DNA from: UBA6136 sp041178325
GTDB taxonomy: Bacteria > Pseudomonadota > Gammaproteobacteria > Methylococcales > Methylococcaceae
Assembly (NCBI GenBank): GCA_041178325.1
Contig: JBEGVN010000005.1
Coordinates: 1-5,072, forward strand
Length of the DNA: 5,072 nucleotides
Direction: 5' to 3'
Below the pieces are notes generated by a model that ran no database searches, had not been told where the DNA came from, and worked only from the letters and a program-made list of their open reading frames with translations. Shown piece after piece: positions 1-5,072 of this stretch. Each line of letters opens with the position of its first letter. Positions within the stretch are counted from its first letter, which is position 1. The translations under genes and the position numbers were made by a program.

Positions 1-21
1 GTGAGCTTAACCCTGATGATG

Positions 22-59
22 GGGCTTCCTACCATTCGGGAGGAAGCCAGAATTGAAAC
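22..59 (+). repeat. Hairpin with ATTGAAAC tail at window edge; possible terminal CRISPR repeat
   Basis: Perfect 8-base arms GGCTTCCT (23-30) and AGGAAGCC (41-48) enclose a 10-base loop, and 11 bases after the stem the sequence ends in ATTGAAAC (52-59). A stem followed by about 11 bases ending in ATTGAAAC is how many type I (notably I-C) CRISPR repeats end, where those eight bases become the crRNA 5' handle. Measured from 22 or 23, the unit would be 37-38 bases, a normal repeat length. Only one copy is inside the window and no second copy follows to the right, so if real it would be the last repeat of an array lying to the left. Neither strand shows a T-run after the stem, so it is not an intrinsic terminator. 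A single copy cannot prove a CRISPR; a transposon end or chance hairpin remain open. Confidence 0.3.
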
Positions 60-106
60 TTTGAGCGTCTAACCAAACCCTCTGAGGGTCCGGCAGATTA
101 ATAAGG

Positions 107-130
107 TTACCGCCTTGCCGAAGCGGCAAC
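107..130. repeat. Small nested hairpin downstream of vapC
   Basis: A perfect 6-base stem, TTGCCG (115-120) and CGGCAA (124-129), closes over three bases. An overlapping imperfect pair, GTTACCGC (107-114) and GCGGCAAC (123-130), matches at seven of eight positions. It lies about 75-100 bases beyond the vapC stop. No T-rich tract follows on the minus strand, so a standard Rho-independent terminator is not supported; it may be an RNA-stabilising stem or have no function. Confidence 0.3.
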
Positions 131-204
131 TCTCATACCGCTCCTTACGTGATTTTAGATTTACCCGTGCGAAGGCTTCATTACGCGTCAACCGCAGTGC
201 ACCG

Positions 205-618
205 CTAGCTATGACCCATCTCGATCCAGTTTTCACAGGGCAAATAAGGCACCCTACCTAGCTCTTTGAGATTGTTACTCACCAGAACCAGTCCCCGACT
301 TCGAGCATGAGCTGCAATATGGAGATCGTTCACCCCAATAATTTCTCCTCTACGCTCTAGTTCAGCTTTGATTTCACCATAGTGTCGAGAGGCATGTTCG
401 TCATAACCCAGAACGGGCAGCAAACTTACAAATTCTTCTATAGCTTCCAGGTTTTGAGCTACTTTTTGGCTCTTTTCCGCCCCATAGTAAAGCTCTGCTA
501 GGGTTATGCTCGATATGGCCATCCTCTGAGCATTGTCGTTAAAGCGAAATTTGATCTCGGGAGGCCTTCGCTTGAGAACATAGATGACGATGTTGGTATC
601 TAGCAGATACTTCAGCAC
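205..618 (-). CDS. vapC: VapC toxin, PIN-domain ribonuclease
   Basis: This 137-residue protein has the usual length for VapC toxins, which are metal-dependent RNases that cut specific RNAs (often tRNA or rRNA) when released from VapB. The PIN-domain landmarks are present: LLDTN with Asp7, ITLAELYYGAEKS with Glu42, and VNDLHIAAHA with Asp98. The fourth metal-site region reads LVSNNLKELGRV (about 112-123), with Asn where some PIN proteins have Asp; this form is common in the VapC/FitB group. The C-terminal ENW matches family ends. Translation starts at GTG, overlapping the vapB stop by one base (TAGTG), behind a GGGAG (627-631) spaced eight bases away. The toxin therefore looks intact and translationally coupled to the antitoxin. 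Confidence 0.94.
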   Translation of the reverse strand: MLKYLLDTNIVIYVLKRRPPEIKFRFNDNAQRMAISSITLAELYYGAEKSQKVAQNLEAIEEFVSLLPVLGYDEHASRHYGEIKAELERRGEIIGVNDLHIAAHARSRGLVLVSNNLKELGRVPYLPCENWIEMGHS

Positions 619-851
619 TAAAACGACTCCCGCTCTCGCTCCTCTTGAGGCCCCCTGTCTTCAAGAAAGTCATCCGAAACGCGGGGACCATCAAGAAAGA
701 ATTGATCCCACGTATGCCCGACCGGGGCTATGATCCTCTCGGATCCACGTATTCGAACAGTAACCGCTTTGACACCCTCGGGCATGCGGGCATCTGCAGG
801 AAGCCGAACAGCCTGGGAGCGATTGTTCGTAAACAGCGTGGTAGTTTTCAT
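618..851 (-). CDS. vapB: VapB-family antitoxin (AbrB/SpoVT-like)
   Basis: This 77-residue antitoxin would neutralise the VapC toxin encoded next to it and repress its own promoter. Residues about 3-46 match the AbrB-like swapped-hairpin DNA-binding domain of VapB/VagC proteins, with the recognisable start TTLFTNNRSQAVRLPAD. The C-terminal tail (47-77) has the family pattern WDQFF...VSDDFLEDRGPQEER and is rich in acidic and charged residues; in relatives this segment wraps into the toxin active site. The ATG at 851 has only a weak upstream AAGG about 11 bases away. The TAG stop shares one base with the vapC start. It follows the lipoprotein gene in the same direction after a 94-base gap that holds its own candidate promoter. 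Confidence 0.93.
   Translation of the reverse strand: MKTTTLFTNNRSQAVRLPADARMPEGVKAVTVRIRGSERIIAPVGHTWDQFFLDGPRVSDDFLEDRGPQEERERESF
627..631 (-). promoter_or_regulatory. Ribosome binding site supporting the GTG start of vapC
   Basis: The minus strand reads GGGAG here, inside the 3' end of vapB, eight bases before the GTG. It supports a GTG start that keeps Met-Leu-Lys-Tyr-Leu-Leu-Asp at the front, the normal distance of the first catalytic Asp from a VapC N-terminus. Confidence 0.6.
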
Positions 852-876
852 GCATTAACCGACCTTGAGTAAAACG

Positions 877-908
877 CAAGGGAAGTGTATATCCCTTGTG
901 CATATACA
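877..908. promoter_or_regulatory. Two interleaved inverted repeats, candidate VapB/VapBC operator
   Basis: The first repeat has 7-base arms, CAAGGGA (877-883) and TCCCTTG (892-898), separated by 8 bases. The second has 7-base arms, TGTATAT (886-892) and ATATACA (902-908), separated by 9 bases. Both are perfect and they overlap each other. Together they cover the -10 box, the spacer and the edge of the -35 box of the candidate promoter. VapBC complexes typically bind inverted repeats at their own promoter through the AbrB-like domain of VapB, so this is the natural operator candidate. Which of the two repeats is bound, or whether both are, cannot be told from sequence. Confidence 0.6.
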
Positions 909-912
909 TCAA
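884..912 (-). promoter_or_regulatory. Candidate sigma-70-type promoter of vapBC
   Basis: The minus strand carries TTGATG (907-912), a 17-base spacer and TACACT (884-889), matching the TTGACA/TATAAT consensus at four of six positions in each box. Transcription would start near 877, leaving a leader of roughly 26 bases before the vapB ATG at 851. Two inverted repeats overlap these boxes, as expected for a self-repressed toxin-antitoxin promoter. The elements are seen in the sequence; promoter activity is inferred. Confidence 0.5.
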
Positions 913-945
913 TCTTGAGCCCTTCAGAGAGAGCGCCATTTCTTA

Positions 946-2091
946 TCAGCCAGGGGGCTTTTCTCCCGCGCCCGGAGCATACCCCGTCAGCTCGACGTAT
1001 CCTCGCCCCAGATTTCGTCCGGTTTCCGCATCCGTTACATCGACAGCTCCCTCCCAATAACGGGCATCGTGACGAAATTCCTGATCGGAGAGCACGGGTT
1101 TAACCCTCAATTTTTGGCCGGTCTGGACCATCAATAATTGCCAGCTTGCGGGGTAGTCATATCCTGCGGGGCTTCTCCACTTTGAAAGCGAAGTCAGCTT
1201 CACATCTTCTCGATTCAGATGGCGGGAGGTTCCATCCGGGGCGATCCATGCGCCCGAACTGAGTGGATCCTCTTCTCCATTTTTGCGGCGCATCCGGAAA
1301 TACATAAGATCCTCCCCGCTATCCAGCTGAAGGGAAAACCAATCCCACCCCGCCTGATCCGGGGCTAGCATGCTGGTGCTCCACTCCCGATCCAGCCAGG
1401 CCAGACCACTGACAGGCATCGGCTCATCCTTCACTTTGACTCTACCGTGCGCGCGCATCCGTGTCATCGAATAGTAGTAAGAGGCGTTCCCTGGCTCCAT
1501 ACTTTTCTGGCTCAGTCCACGATCTCCCTGAAGAACGGGAACCTTTCCGGGACTGAGCATCAAATCAAGCTCAACGCCCTCTTGTTGGGCCCGAAAATGC
1601 CATGGGTTTCCTTTTTCGGGAGAGGCCTCCAGAACCCAATCATCCAACCAGACCTTGAAAGGCTTCGCCTGAGCTCCCGCAAGCCCAATGGCTTCCCTCG
1701 AAATCCGTTGAAATGAGTGGTATCGCTGGTTCGCCACATCGGTCAGAGCAAAGTGGGCCATCCAGGCATCCTGCCCTGCCCAGTGAGATTCACCAGGCCG
1801 TTTTCCTCGGCGGATGCCATGGCGAAAGAACGTGATTTGAAAACCAAATCGCCGGCCTTTGGGTCCATCCAGATTACCTGTGACATACCACCATTCATCC
1901 CGAAAGTTCGGATGTGGCCCATGATCGGCGGGAAACTGGAAAGGGCGGACGGCCAAAGCCCGATCAAAGCCTGTGGTATTTGCCTGATGCAAGGTCGCCG
2001 TGACCCCGCCGTCTTGTTCTACAGGCTGTTCACACCCCACCAAGGCACCTGCAAGAAACATGAGGATCAGACACAGCCCAGGATGTGTCAT
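946..2091 (-). CDS. AttH/CrtC-like (COG5621) lipoprotein of the ABC system
   Basis: This is a 381-residue predicted lipoprotein. The N-terminus has a hydrophobic stretch (residues 6-18) and a lipobox LVGC, giving Cys20 as the lipidated residue with Glu at +2; the n-region lacks Lys or Arg, which is unusual. The mature part carries motifs I associate with the COG5621 secreted-hydrolase/AttH group and the CrtC plus lipocalin-like fold: FRDEWWYVTGNL (about 63-74), MAHFALTDV, SYYYSMTRMRAHG, GLAWLDREWSTSM (about 229-241), GWDWFSLQLDSGEDLMYF, YWEGAVDV and GRGYVELTGY near the end. CrtC is a carotenoid hydratase, but nothing here points to carotenoids; AttH-type relatives sit beside ABC transporters, as here. 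The ATG at 2091 is preferred over an in-frame TTG at 2112 because a strong ribosome binding site precedes it. It begins one base after the permease stop, so it is the third gene of the operon. A ligand-handling or chaperone role is inferred. Confidence 0.9.
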   Translation of the reverse strand: MTHPGLCLILMFLAGALVGCEQPVEQDGGVTATLHQANTTGFDRALAVRPFQFPADHGPHPNFRDEWWYVTGNLDGPKGRRFGFQITFFRHGIRRGKRPGESHWAGQDAWMAHFALTDVANQRYHSFQRISREAIGLAGAQAKPFKVWLDDWVLEASPEKGNPWHFRAQQEGVELDLMLSPGKVPVLQGDRGLSQKSMEPGNASYYYSMTRMRAHGRVKVKDEPMPVSGLAWLDREWSTSMLAPDQAGWDWFSLQLDSGEDLMYFRMRRKNGEEDPLSSGAWIAPDGTSRHLNREDVKLTSLSKWRSPAGYDYPASWQLLMVQTGQKLRVKPVLSDQEFRHDARYWEGAVDVTDAETGRNLGRGYVELTGYAPGAGEKPPG

Positions 2092-2092
2092 T

Positions 2093-4618
2093 TCACTCCT
2101 CCCGTAACCCAAGGGCTGGTGGAGTGCGCATCACCAAACGAGCCGGATAGGAACCCGCCAGAAGTGCTGCAACAATAGACAGCAGCACCGCCACGGCTAA
2201 TGGAAGTGGAGAAACCGTCAAATTCATGGTCCAGCCGAAGGATCGGAGATTGATAACTCTAACCAAGGCTACCGCGACCGCGATGCCTAAGGGTATGGAC
2301 ATCAGCCCCGCCATCAGCCCCATAAATCCTGTCTGGAGCAATATCAAACTGCCCGTCTGAACAGGGGTCAATCCGGTGGCTCGCAAAACGGCCATTTCTC
2401 GCCTTCGCTCGTATTGAAGGGCCATGAGTGCACTGACGATGCCGATGAATGCCACTCCGACCGCAAGCAGGCGCAGCACCTGGGTGATCGCAAAGGTGCG
2501 CTCAAAGGTCTCGAGAGAGACCTCTCGAATTTCCTTGTTGGATCTTACGGAAAGGGGTTGGCGACTCTCCACCAGACGCCGATCAAGCTCGCTTCGGACC
2601 ACCGCAATATCTGCGCCCTCTTGAAGGTATAACCCCAGGGAGGTGTTGGCATCATCCTGCCAGAGCGTGTTGTAGAGTTTCCGATGCATGACAATCAGTC
2701 CCTGATCGGAACGATAGTCAAAGAATATCGCTTCGACCGGAAGTCTTACGGGTCCAGTCCCCGTCATAATCTCAACGAGATCTCCAACATTAAGTTGGTG
2801 CCTTTGGGCATAAGGTTCTGAAATCAGAATACCTTGCAGCTCTGGAAATCGGGCCCACAGCTTCTGACCATCGATCGACTTGAATCGAAAACCCGGCTCA
2901 GTGAGATATGGGGGATCCAAAGCCAGAACTTCACTCTCCCCTTTCGAGGTCGAGACAAAAATCCGCCGACCCGTTCCGATGCGATCTACCCCGGGTATAG
3001 AGATCAACCGATCCTTAAGGTCACCCGGAAGGATTGGCGTCGATCGGGGTGTGGATTGGGGCATAGCGATATAGATATCGGCCTGAAGGATCTGATCCAG
3101 CCACTCCGCAATCGATCCGCGGAAACTTTCAATCATCGTTCCCACACCGACACTGACGGCGATCGCGATCGTAAGAGCCGCTATAGCCAGCCCCGAGCGA
3201 CTGAGCGTTGCGCCAATCCCTCGGACGGCCAATCGCAAAAGCCACGTGCCCGACAAAGGAGCCAAACTCCCCACCAGACGTACTCCGCCCAGAAGAACCA
3301 TTGGACAAAGAAGGCCATAACCCAAGAGCAAGAGGAATACCCCGGCGATGGCGGGTACGAGTCCTGATAGATCCGACATCAGAAGTCCCGCCGATAAGAA
3401 CAAGGTGATGACACCCGCCAGAGCCACCCAGGGAAGGACTCGTCTTGCAGAGCCCTCAACGCCAGAGCGCGCCCGGGTCATGATCGGGGACGTCAACGAA
3501 GCTTCAATGGCTGGCCCCAAAGCAGCCACAACAGCAACCCCAACACCCAAACAGACGCCATAGACCATGACCCATGGGTCAATCAGAAACTCTGTTACGG
3601 TGAGCACAAAATAGATGTCATTAATGGTCTGGGTCACCATGTGCAATAGCGCCCGCGCCGCCAGAATACCCAAACCCAGTCCCAGAAAGCCTCCGACCAA
3701 TCCCAGAAGGGCGGCTTCAAGGAGCATCTCCTTGAGGAGTTGACGGCTCGTAGCCCCAAGTACGCGGAGTGATGCGAGAAGCTCCCGTCTTTGAAGCACA
3801 GAAAAGGCCATGGTGTTGTAGATCAGGAAGGAGCCCACCAGAAGAGCCAACAGGCTCATTGCCCGAAGGTTGAGCTCAAAGGCTGCCGTCATGTTTTGGG
3901 TCGCGCTCTGCCGCCCCGCCGCAGAAGTCAGCTCAACCCCGGGAGGCAAGATGGACCTGATTTTCTCTTCAAGCAGCGGGGCATTCCGAAGGACAAGATC
4001 AATCCGATCCAGACCGCCAATCCGACCCAGCACTTCTTGCGCAGTCGCCATATCGGCAAGGATGACACCTTCAAGCCCCGGATCTGCGGGCAAGCTGCCC
4101 TCTGCATACCCCACCAGCTGGAGTGCATAAGGACGTGTATCAATCATTACATGAAGGGTGTCACCTGGCTTCACACCTAAACGCCCTGCCGTGACTTTAG
4201 ATAACAACACCGTGTCAGGCTCGGTCAGAAGACGCAGGCCCTCTTCCCCTCTCGCCGCATTCACGAAACGGCTACCGAGGTTTTGCTCTGAGAAGACATC
4301 AAATCCAATCAGGCGAAGCGTCGATTGCCCAAGGCTTAAGTAGCCTTCGACTGAGGGTGCAGATTCTCGGACTCCCGCCTCAACACGTAACCGGGTGAAG
4401 AGCGATTCTTTAAGCCCCTCGGGTCCACCACTGAGATGATGGGTGTAACGGCCGGTCAAGGCTTCCATTGAAAGTGCAAACGCACGATGGGTGCTTTGAG
4501 CGGCAAGATCAATTGAAACCACCATCGCGACACCCAGTGCCACGCCCAGAACTGCAAGAAGCAACTGCACGGGATGGCGGATAAAATGCCGCCGATTTGC
4601 CCTTGCGAGCAGGCTCAT
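2093..4618 (-). CDS. ABC transporter permease with two FtsX domains
   Basis: This 841-residue inner-membrane protein is the transport subunit of the system. By reading hydrophobicity I place ten membrane segments near residues 18-36, 252-275, 301-328, 345-372, 395-414, 420-449, 474-495, 715-735, 757-787 and 805-829. Two large soluble, probably extracytoplasmic, domains lie at about 37-251 and 496-714. The two halves repeat: each soluble domain is followed by a membrane segment and then a basic cytoplasmic loop with the same pattern (QRRELLASLRVLGATSRQL at about 276-294; ERRREMAVLRATGLTPVQ at about 737-754). This is the hallmark of duplicated FtsX permeases such as YbbP-type proteins. The length fits that two-repeat family. 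The ATG overlaps the ATPase stop (ATGA). No strong Shine-Dalgarno is seen, so translation is probably coupled to the upstream gene. The family suggests export or membrane extraction of lipids, lipoproteins or hydrophobic compounds; the real substrate is unknown. Confidence 0.95.
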   Translation of the reverse strand: MSLLARANRRHFIRHPVQLLLAVLGVALGVAMVVSIDLAAQSTHRAFALSMEALTGRYTHHLSGGPEGLKESLFTRLRVEAGVRESAPSVEGYLSLGQSTLRLIGFDVFSEQNLGSRFVNAARGEEGLRLLTEPDTVLLSKVTAGRLGVKPGDTLHVMIDTRPYALQLVGYAEGSLPADPGLEGVILADMATAQEVLGRIGGLDRIDLVLRNAPLLEEKIRSILPPGVELTSAAGRQSATQNMTAAFELNLRAMSLLALLVGSFLIYNTMAFSVLQRRELLASLRVLGATSRQLLKEMLLEAALLGLVGGFLGLGLGILAARALLHMVTQTINDIYFVLTVTEFLIDPWVMVYGVCLGVGVAVVAALGPAIEASLTSPIMTRARSGVEGSARRVLPWVALAGVITLFLSAGLLMSDLSGLVPAIAGVFLLLLGYGLLCPMVLLGGVRLVGSLAPLSGTWLLRLAVRGIGATLSRSGLAIAALTIAIAVSVGVGTMIESFRGSIAEWLDQILQADIYIAMPQSTPRSTPILPGDLKDRLISIPGVDRIGTGRRIFVSTSKGESEVLALDPPYLTEPGFRFKSIDGQKLWARFPELQGILISEPYAQRHQLNVGDLVEIMTGTGPVRLPVEAIFFDYRSDQGLIVMHRKLYNTLWQDDANTSLGLYLQEGADIAVVRSELDRRLVESRQPLSVRSNKEIREVSLETFERTFAITQVLRLLAVGVAFIGIVSALMALQYERRREMAVLRATGLTPVQTGSLILLQTGFMGLMAGLMSIPLGIAVAVALVRVINLRSFGWTMNLTVSPLPLAVAVLLSIVAALLAGSYPARLVMRTPPALGLREE
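2096..2103 (-). promoter_or_regulatory. Strong ribosome binding site fixing the lipoprotein start
   Basis: On the minus strand this reads GGGAGGAG, close to the full anti-Shine-Dalgarno complement, with its GGAGG core six bases before the ATG at 2091. It lies inside the last codons of the permease gene. It decides the start: the earlier in-frame TTG at 2112 has no comparable site and would add seven residues in front of the lipoprotein signal peptide. Confidence 0.85.
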
Positions 4619-5072
4619 GAAGGGATATCCGGAGCGAGTTTCCCGCCCACGAGCCGCACAACGCGATCTGCTCTTCTAGCTACCTCTGAACTATGGGTCA
4701 CGAGAATCAGCGTATGCCCCTTGGCTCTTACCAACCGGTCCAACAAGTCCAGGACCTGCTCACCTGTAGCCGCATCGAGATTACCGGTCGGTTCATCGGC
4801 TAAAACCAATTGGGGCTGATGTATCAATGCCCGAATAATGGCCACTCTTTGCTGCTCTCCACCCGAGAGCCGGTCAGGGTATGTCTCAGCACGGTCTTCA
4901 AGCCCCACCTCTTTGAGCAAATTTAAGCCATCCGCGCGCGCCACCCCTTCCGAGACACCATTCAGCTCAAGAGGAAGCAGGACATTCTCGATCACGGTCA
5001 GGGTGGGAATCAGATTGAAGAATTGATAAATAAAACCGACATGCTGGCGCCGCCAGAGCGTTCGCTTTGGCT
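4615..5072 (-). CDS. ABC transporter ATP-binding protein, LolD/MacB-like (5' end outside window)
   Basis: This is the ATPase subunit of an ABC transporter; it would hydrolyse ATP on the cytoplasmic face to drive the adjacent FtsX-type permease. The frame stays open to the window edge, giving 151 visible residues. In order they show a Q-loop (VGFIYQFFNLIPTLT, Gln at visible residue 16), the ABC signature LSGGEQQR (68-75), Walker B LVLADE (88-93), the D-loop GNLD (96-99) and the H-loop histidine in LVTHS (126). The Q-loop wording and PTGNLD are typical of the LolD/MacB/FtsE branch. Family members run about 220-240 residues, so roughly 75-85 N-terminal residues, including Walker A, lie beyond 5072. 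An in-frame GTG at 4995 falls after the Q-loop and is not a real start. The TGA stop overlaps the permease ATG by four bases. The class is certain; the substrate is not visible. Confidence 0.96.
   Translation of the reverse strand, partial: PKRTLWRRQHVGFIYQFFNLIPTLTVIENVLLPLELNGVSEGVARADGLNLLKEVGLEDRAETYPDRLSGGEQQRVAIIRALIHQPQLVLADEPTGNLDAATGEQVLDLLDRLVRAKGHTLILVTHSSEVARRADRVVRLVGGKLAPDIPS

Larger units (their letters stand above)
1..204. other. Left-edge stretch without a convincing gene
   Basis: Nothing here is recognisable as a complete gene, tRNA or rRNA. It holds the hairpins at 23-48 and 107-130 and a short 13-base palindrome (ACCCTC/GAGGGT, 77-89). On the plus strand a frame is open from base 1 to a TAA at 70-72 (23 codons), which could be the tail of a gene converging on vapC, but it overlaps the left-edge hairpin and is too short to judge. 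Confidence 0.5.

Noticed and set aside
67..73. GTCTAAC / GTTAGAC, matching an integron attC core consensus downstream of vapC
   Set aside because: vapBC cassettes do occur in integrons, but no partner RYYYAAC box is found on the minus strand between vapC and this site, so an attC structure is not supported.
112..141. Tiny minus-strand frame (9 codons) behind an AAGGAG in the vapC downstream region
   Set aside because: The ribosome-binding-like site is good, but the frame is only nine codons and overlaps the hairpin at 115-129; no leader-peptide logic or downstream gene is visible.
69..236. Minus-strand frame open from inside the vapC 3' end to a TAG at 69-71
   Set aside because: About 55 codons, mostly out of frame with vapC or beyond it, with no ribosome binding site and no recognisable domain; expected by chance at this length fairly often.
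1717..2178. Plus-strand open frame of 153 codons opposite the lipoprotein and permease end
   Set aside because: Antisense to conserved family motifs on the minus strand, with no family signature of its own; a shadow of the real genes.
3160..3175. GCGATCGC palindrome resembling the cyanobacterial HIP1 element
   Set aside because: Only this single copy was noticed, in coding sequence; HIP1 in cyanobacteria is highly repeated, so it is not evidence for that origin.
2834..3367. Plus-strand open frame of 177 codons opposite the permease
   Set aside because: It is antisense to a well-supported permease gene, its translation is low-complexity and charged without a recognisable domain, and no ribosome binding site or promoter was seen.
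4993..4995. GTG as start codon of the ATPase
   Set aside because: The frame continues upstream to the window edge and encodes the conserved Q-loop, so this Val codon is internal and the gene is cut by the window.

Overview
The window reads almost entirely from the minus strand. It holds the distal part of an ABC-transporter operon, followed by a complete type II toxin-antitoxin pair. Base composition is moderately GC-rich by eye. An FtsX-type permease coupled to an AttH/CrtC-like lipoprotein, next to a VapBC module, suggests a Gram-negative bacterium, most likely a proteobacterium. That placement is inferred from protein style only; no rRNA or other marker gene is present.

Layout from the right edge leftwards, in the direction of transcription: (1) 5072-4615, the C-terminal two thirds of a LolD/MacB-type ATPase whose start lies outside the window; (2) 4618-2093, an 841-residue permease with two FtsX repeats, overlapping the ATPase stop as ATGA; (3) 2091-946, a lipoprotein with an AttH/CrtC-like (COG5621) fold, starting one base after the permease stop behind a strong ribosome binding site; (4) 945-852, a 94-base gap with a plausible promoter and two interleaved inverted repeats; (5) 851-618 vapB and 618-205 vapC, sharing one base (TAGTG); (6) 204-1, a stretch with no convincing gene but several small hairpins. 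One of these, at the left edge, ends in an ATTGAAAC tail like that of many CRISPR repeats.

The three transporter genes are tightly coupled and should act together. The ATPase would power a permease with two large extracytoplasmic domains, and the lipoprotein would be the periplasmic or membrane-anchored partner that handles a probably hydrophobic ligand. The arrangement resembles the AttEFGH type of system, with the two permease halves in one polypeptide. The substrate cannot be read from the sequence. VapBC is an independent, probably self-regulated module: VapC is a PIN-domain RNase and VapB an AbrB-like antitoxin and repressor.

I do not see a clearly new system. The observations most worth a second look are the left-edge hairpin (a possible terminal CRISPR repeat or IS200/IS605-type end), the overlapping palindromes over the vapBC promoter, and the unassigned role of the transporter-lipoprotein unit.
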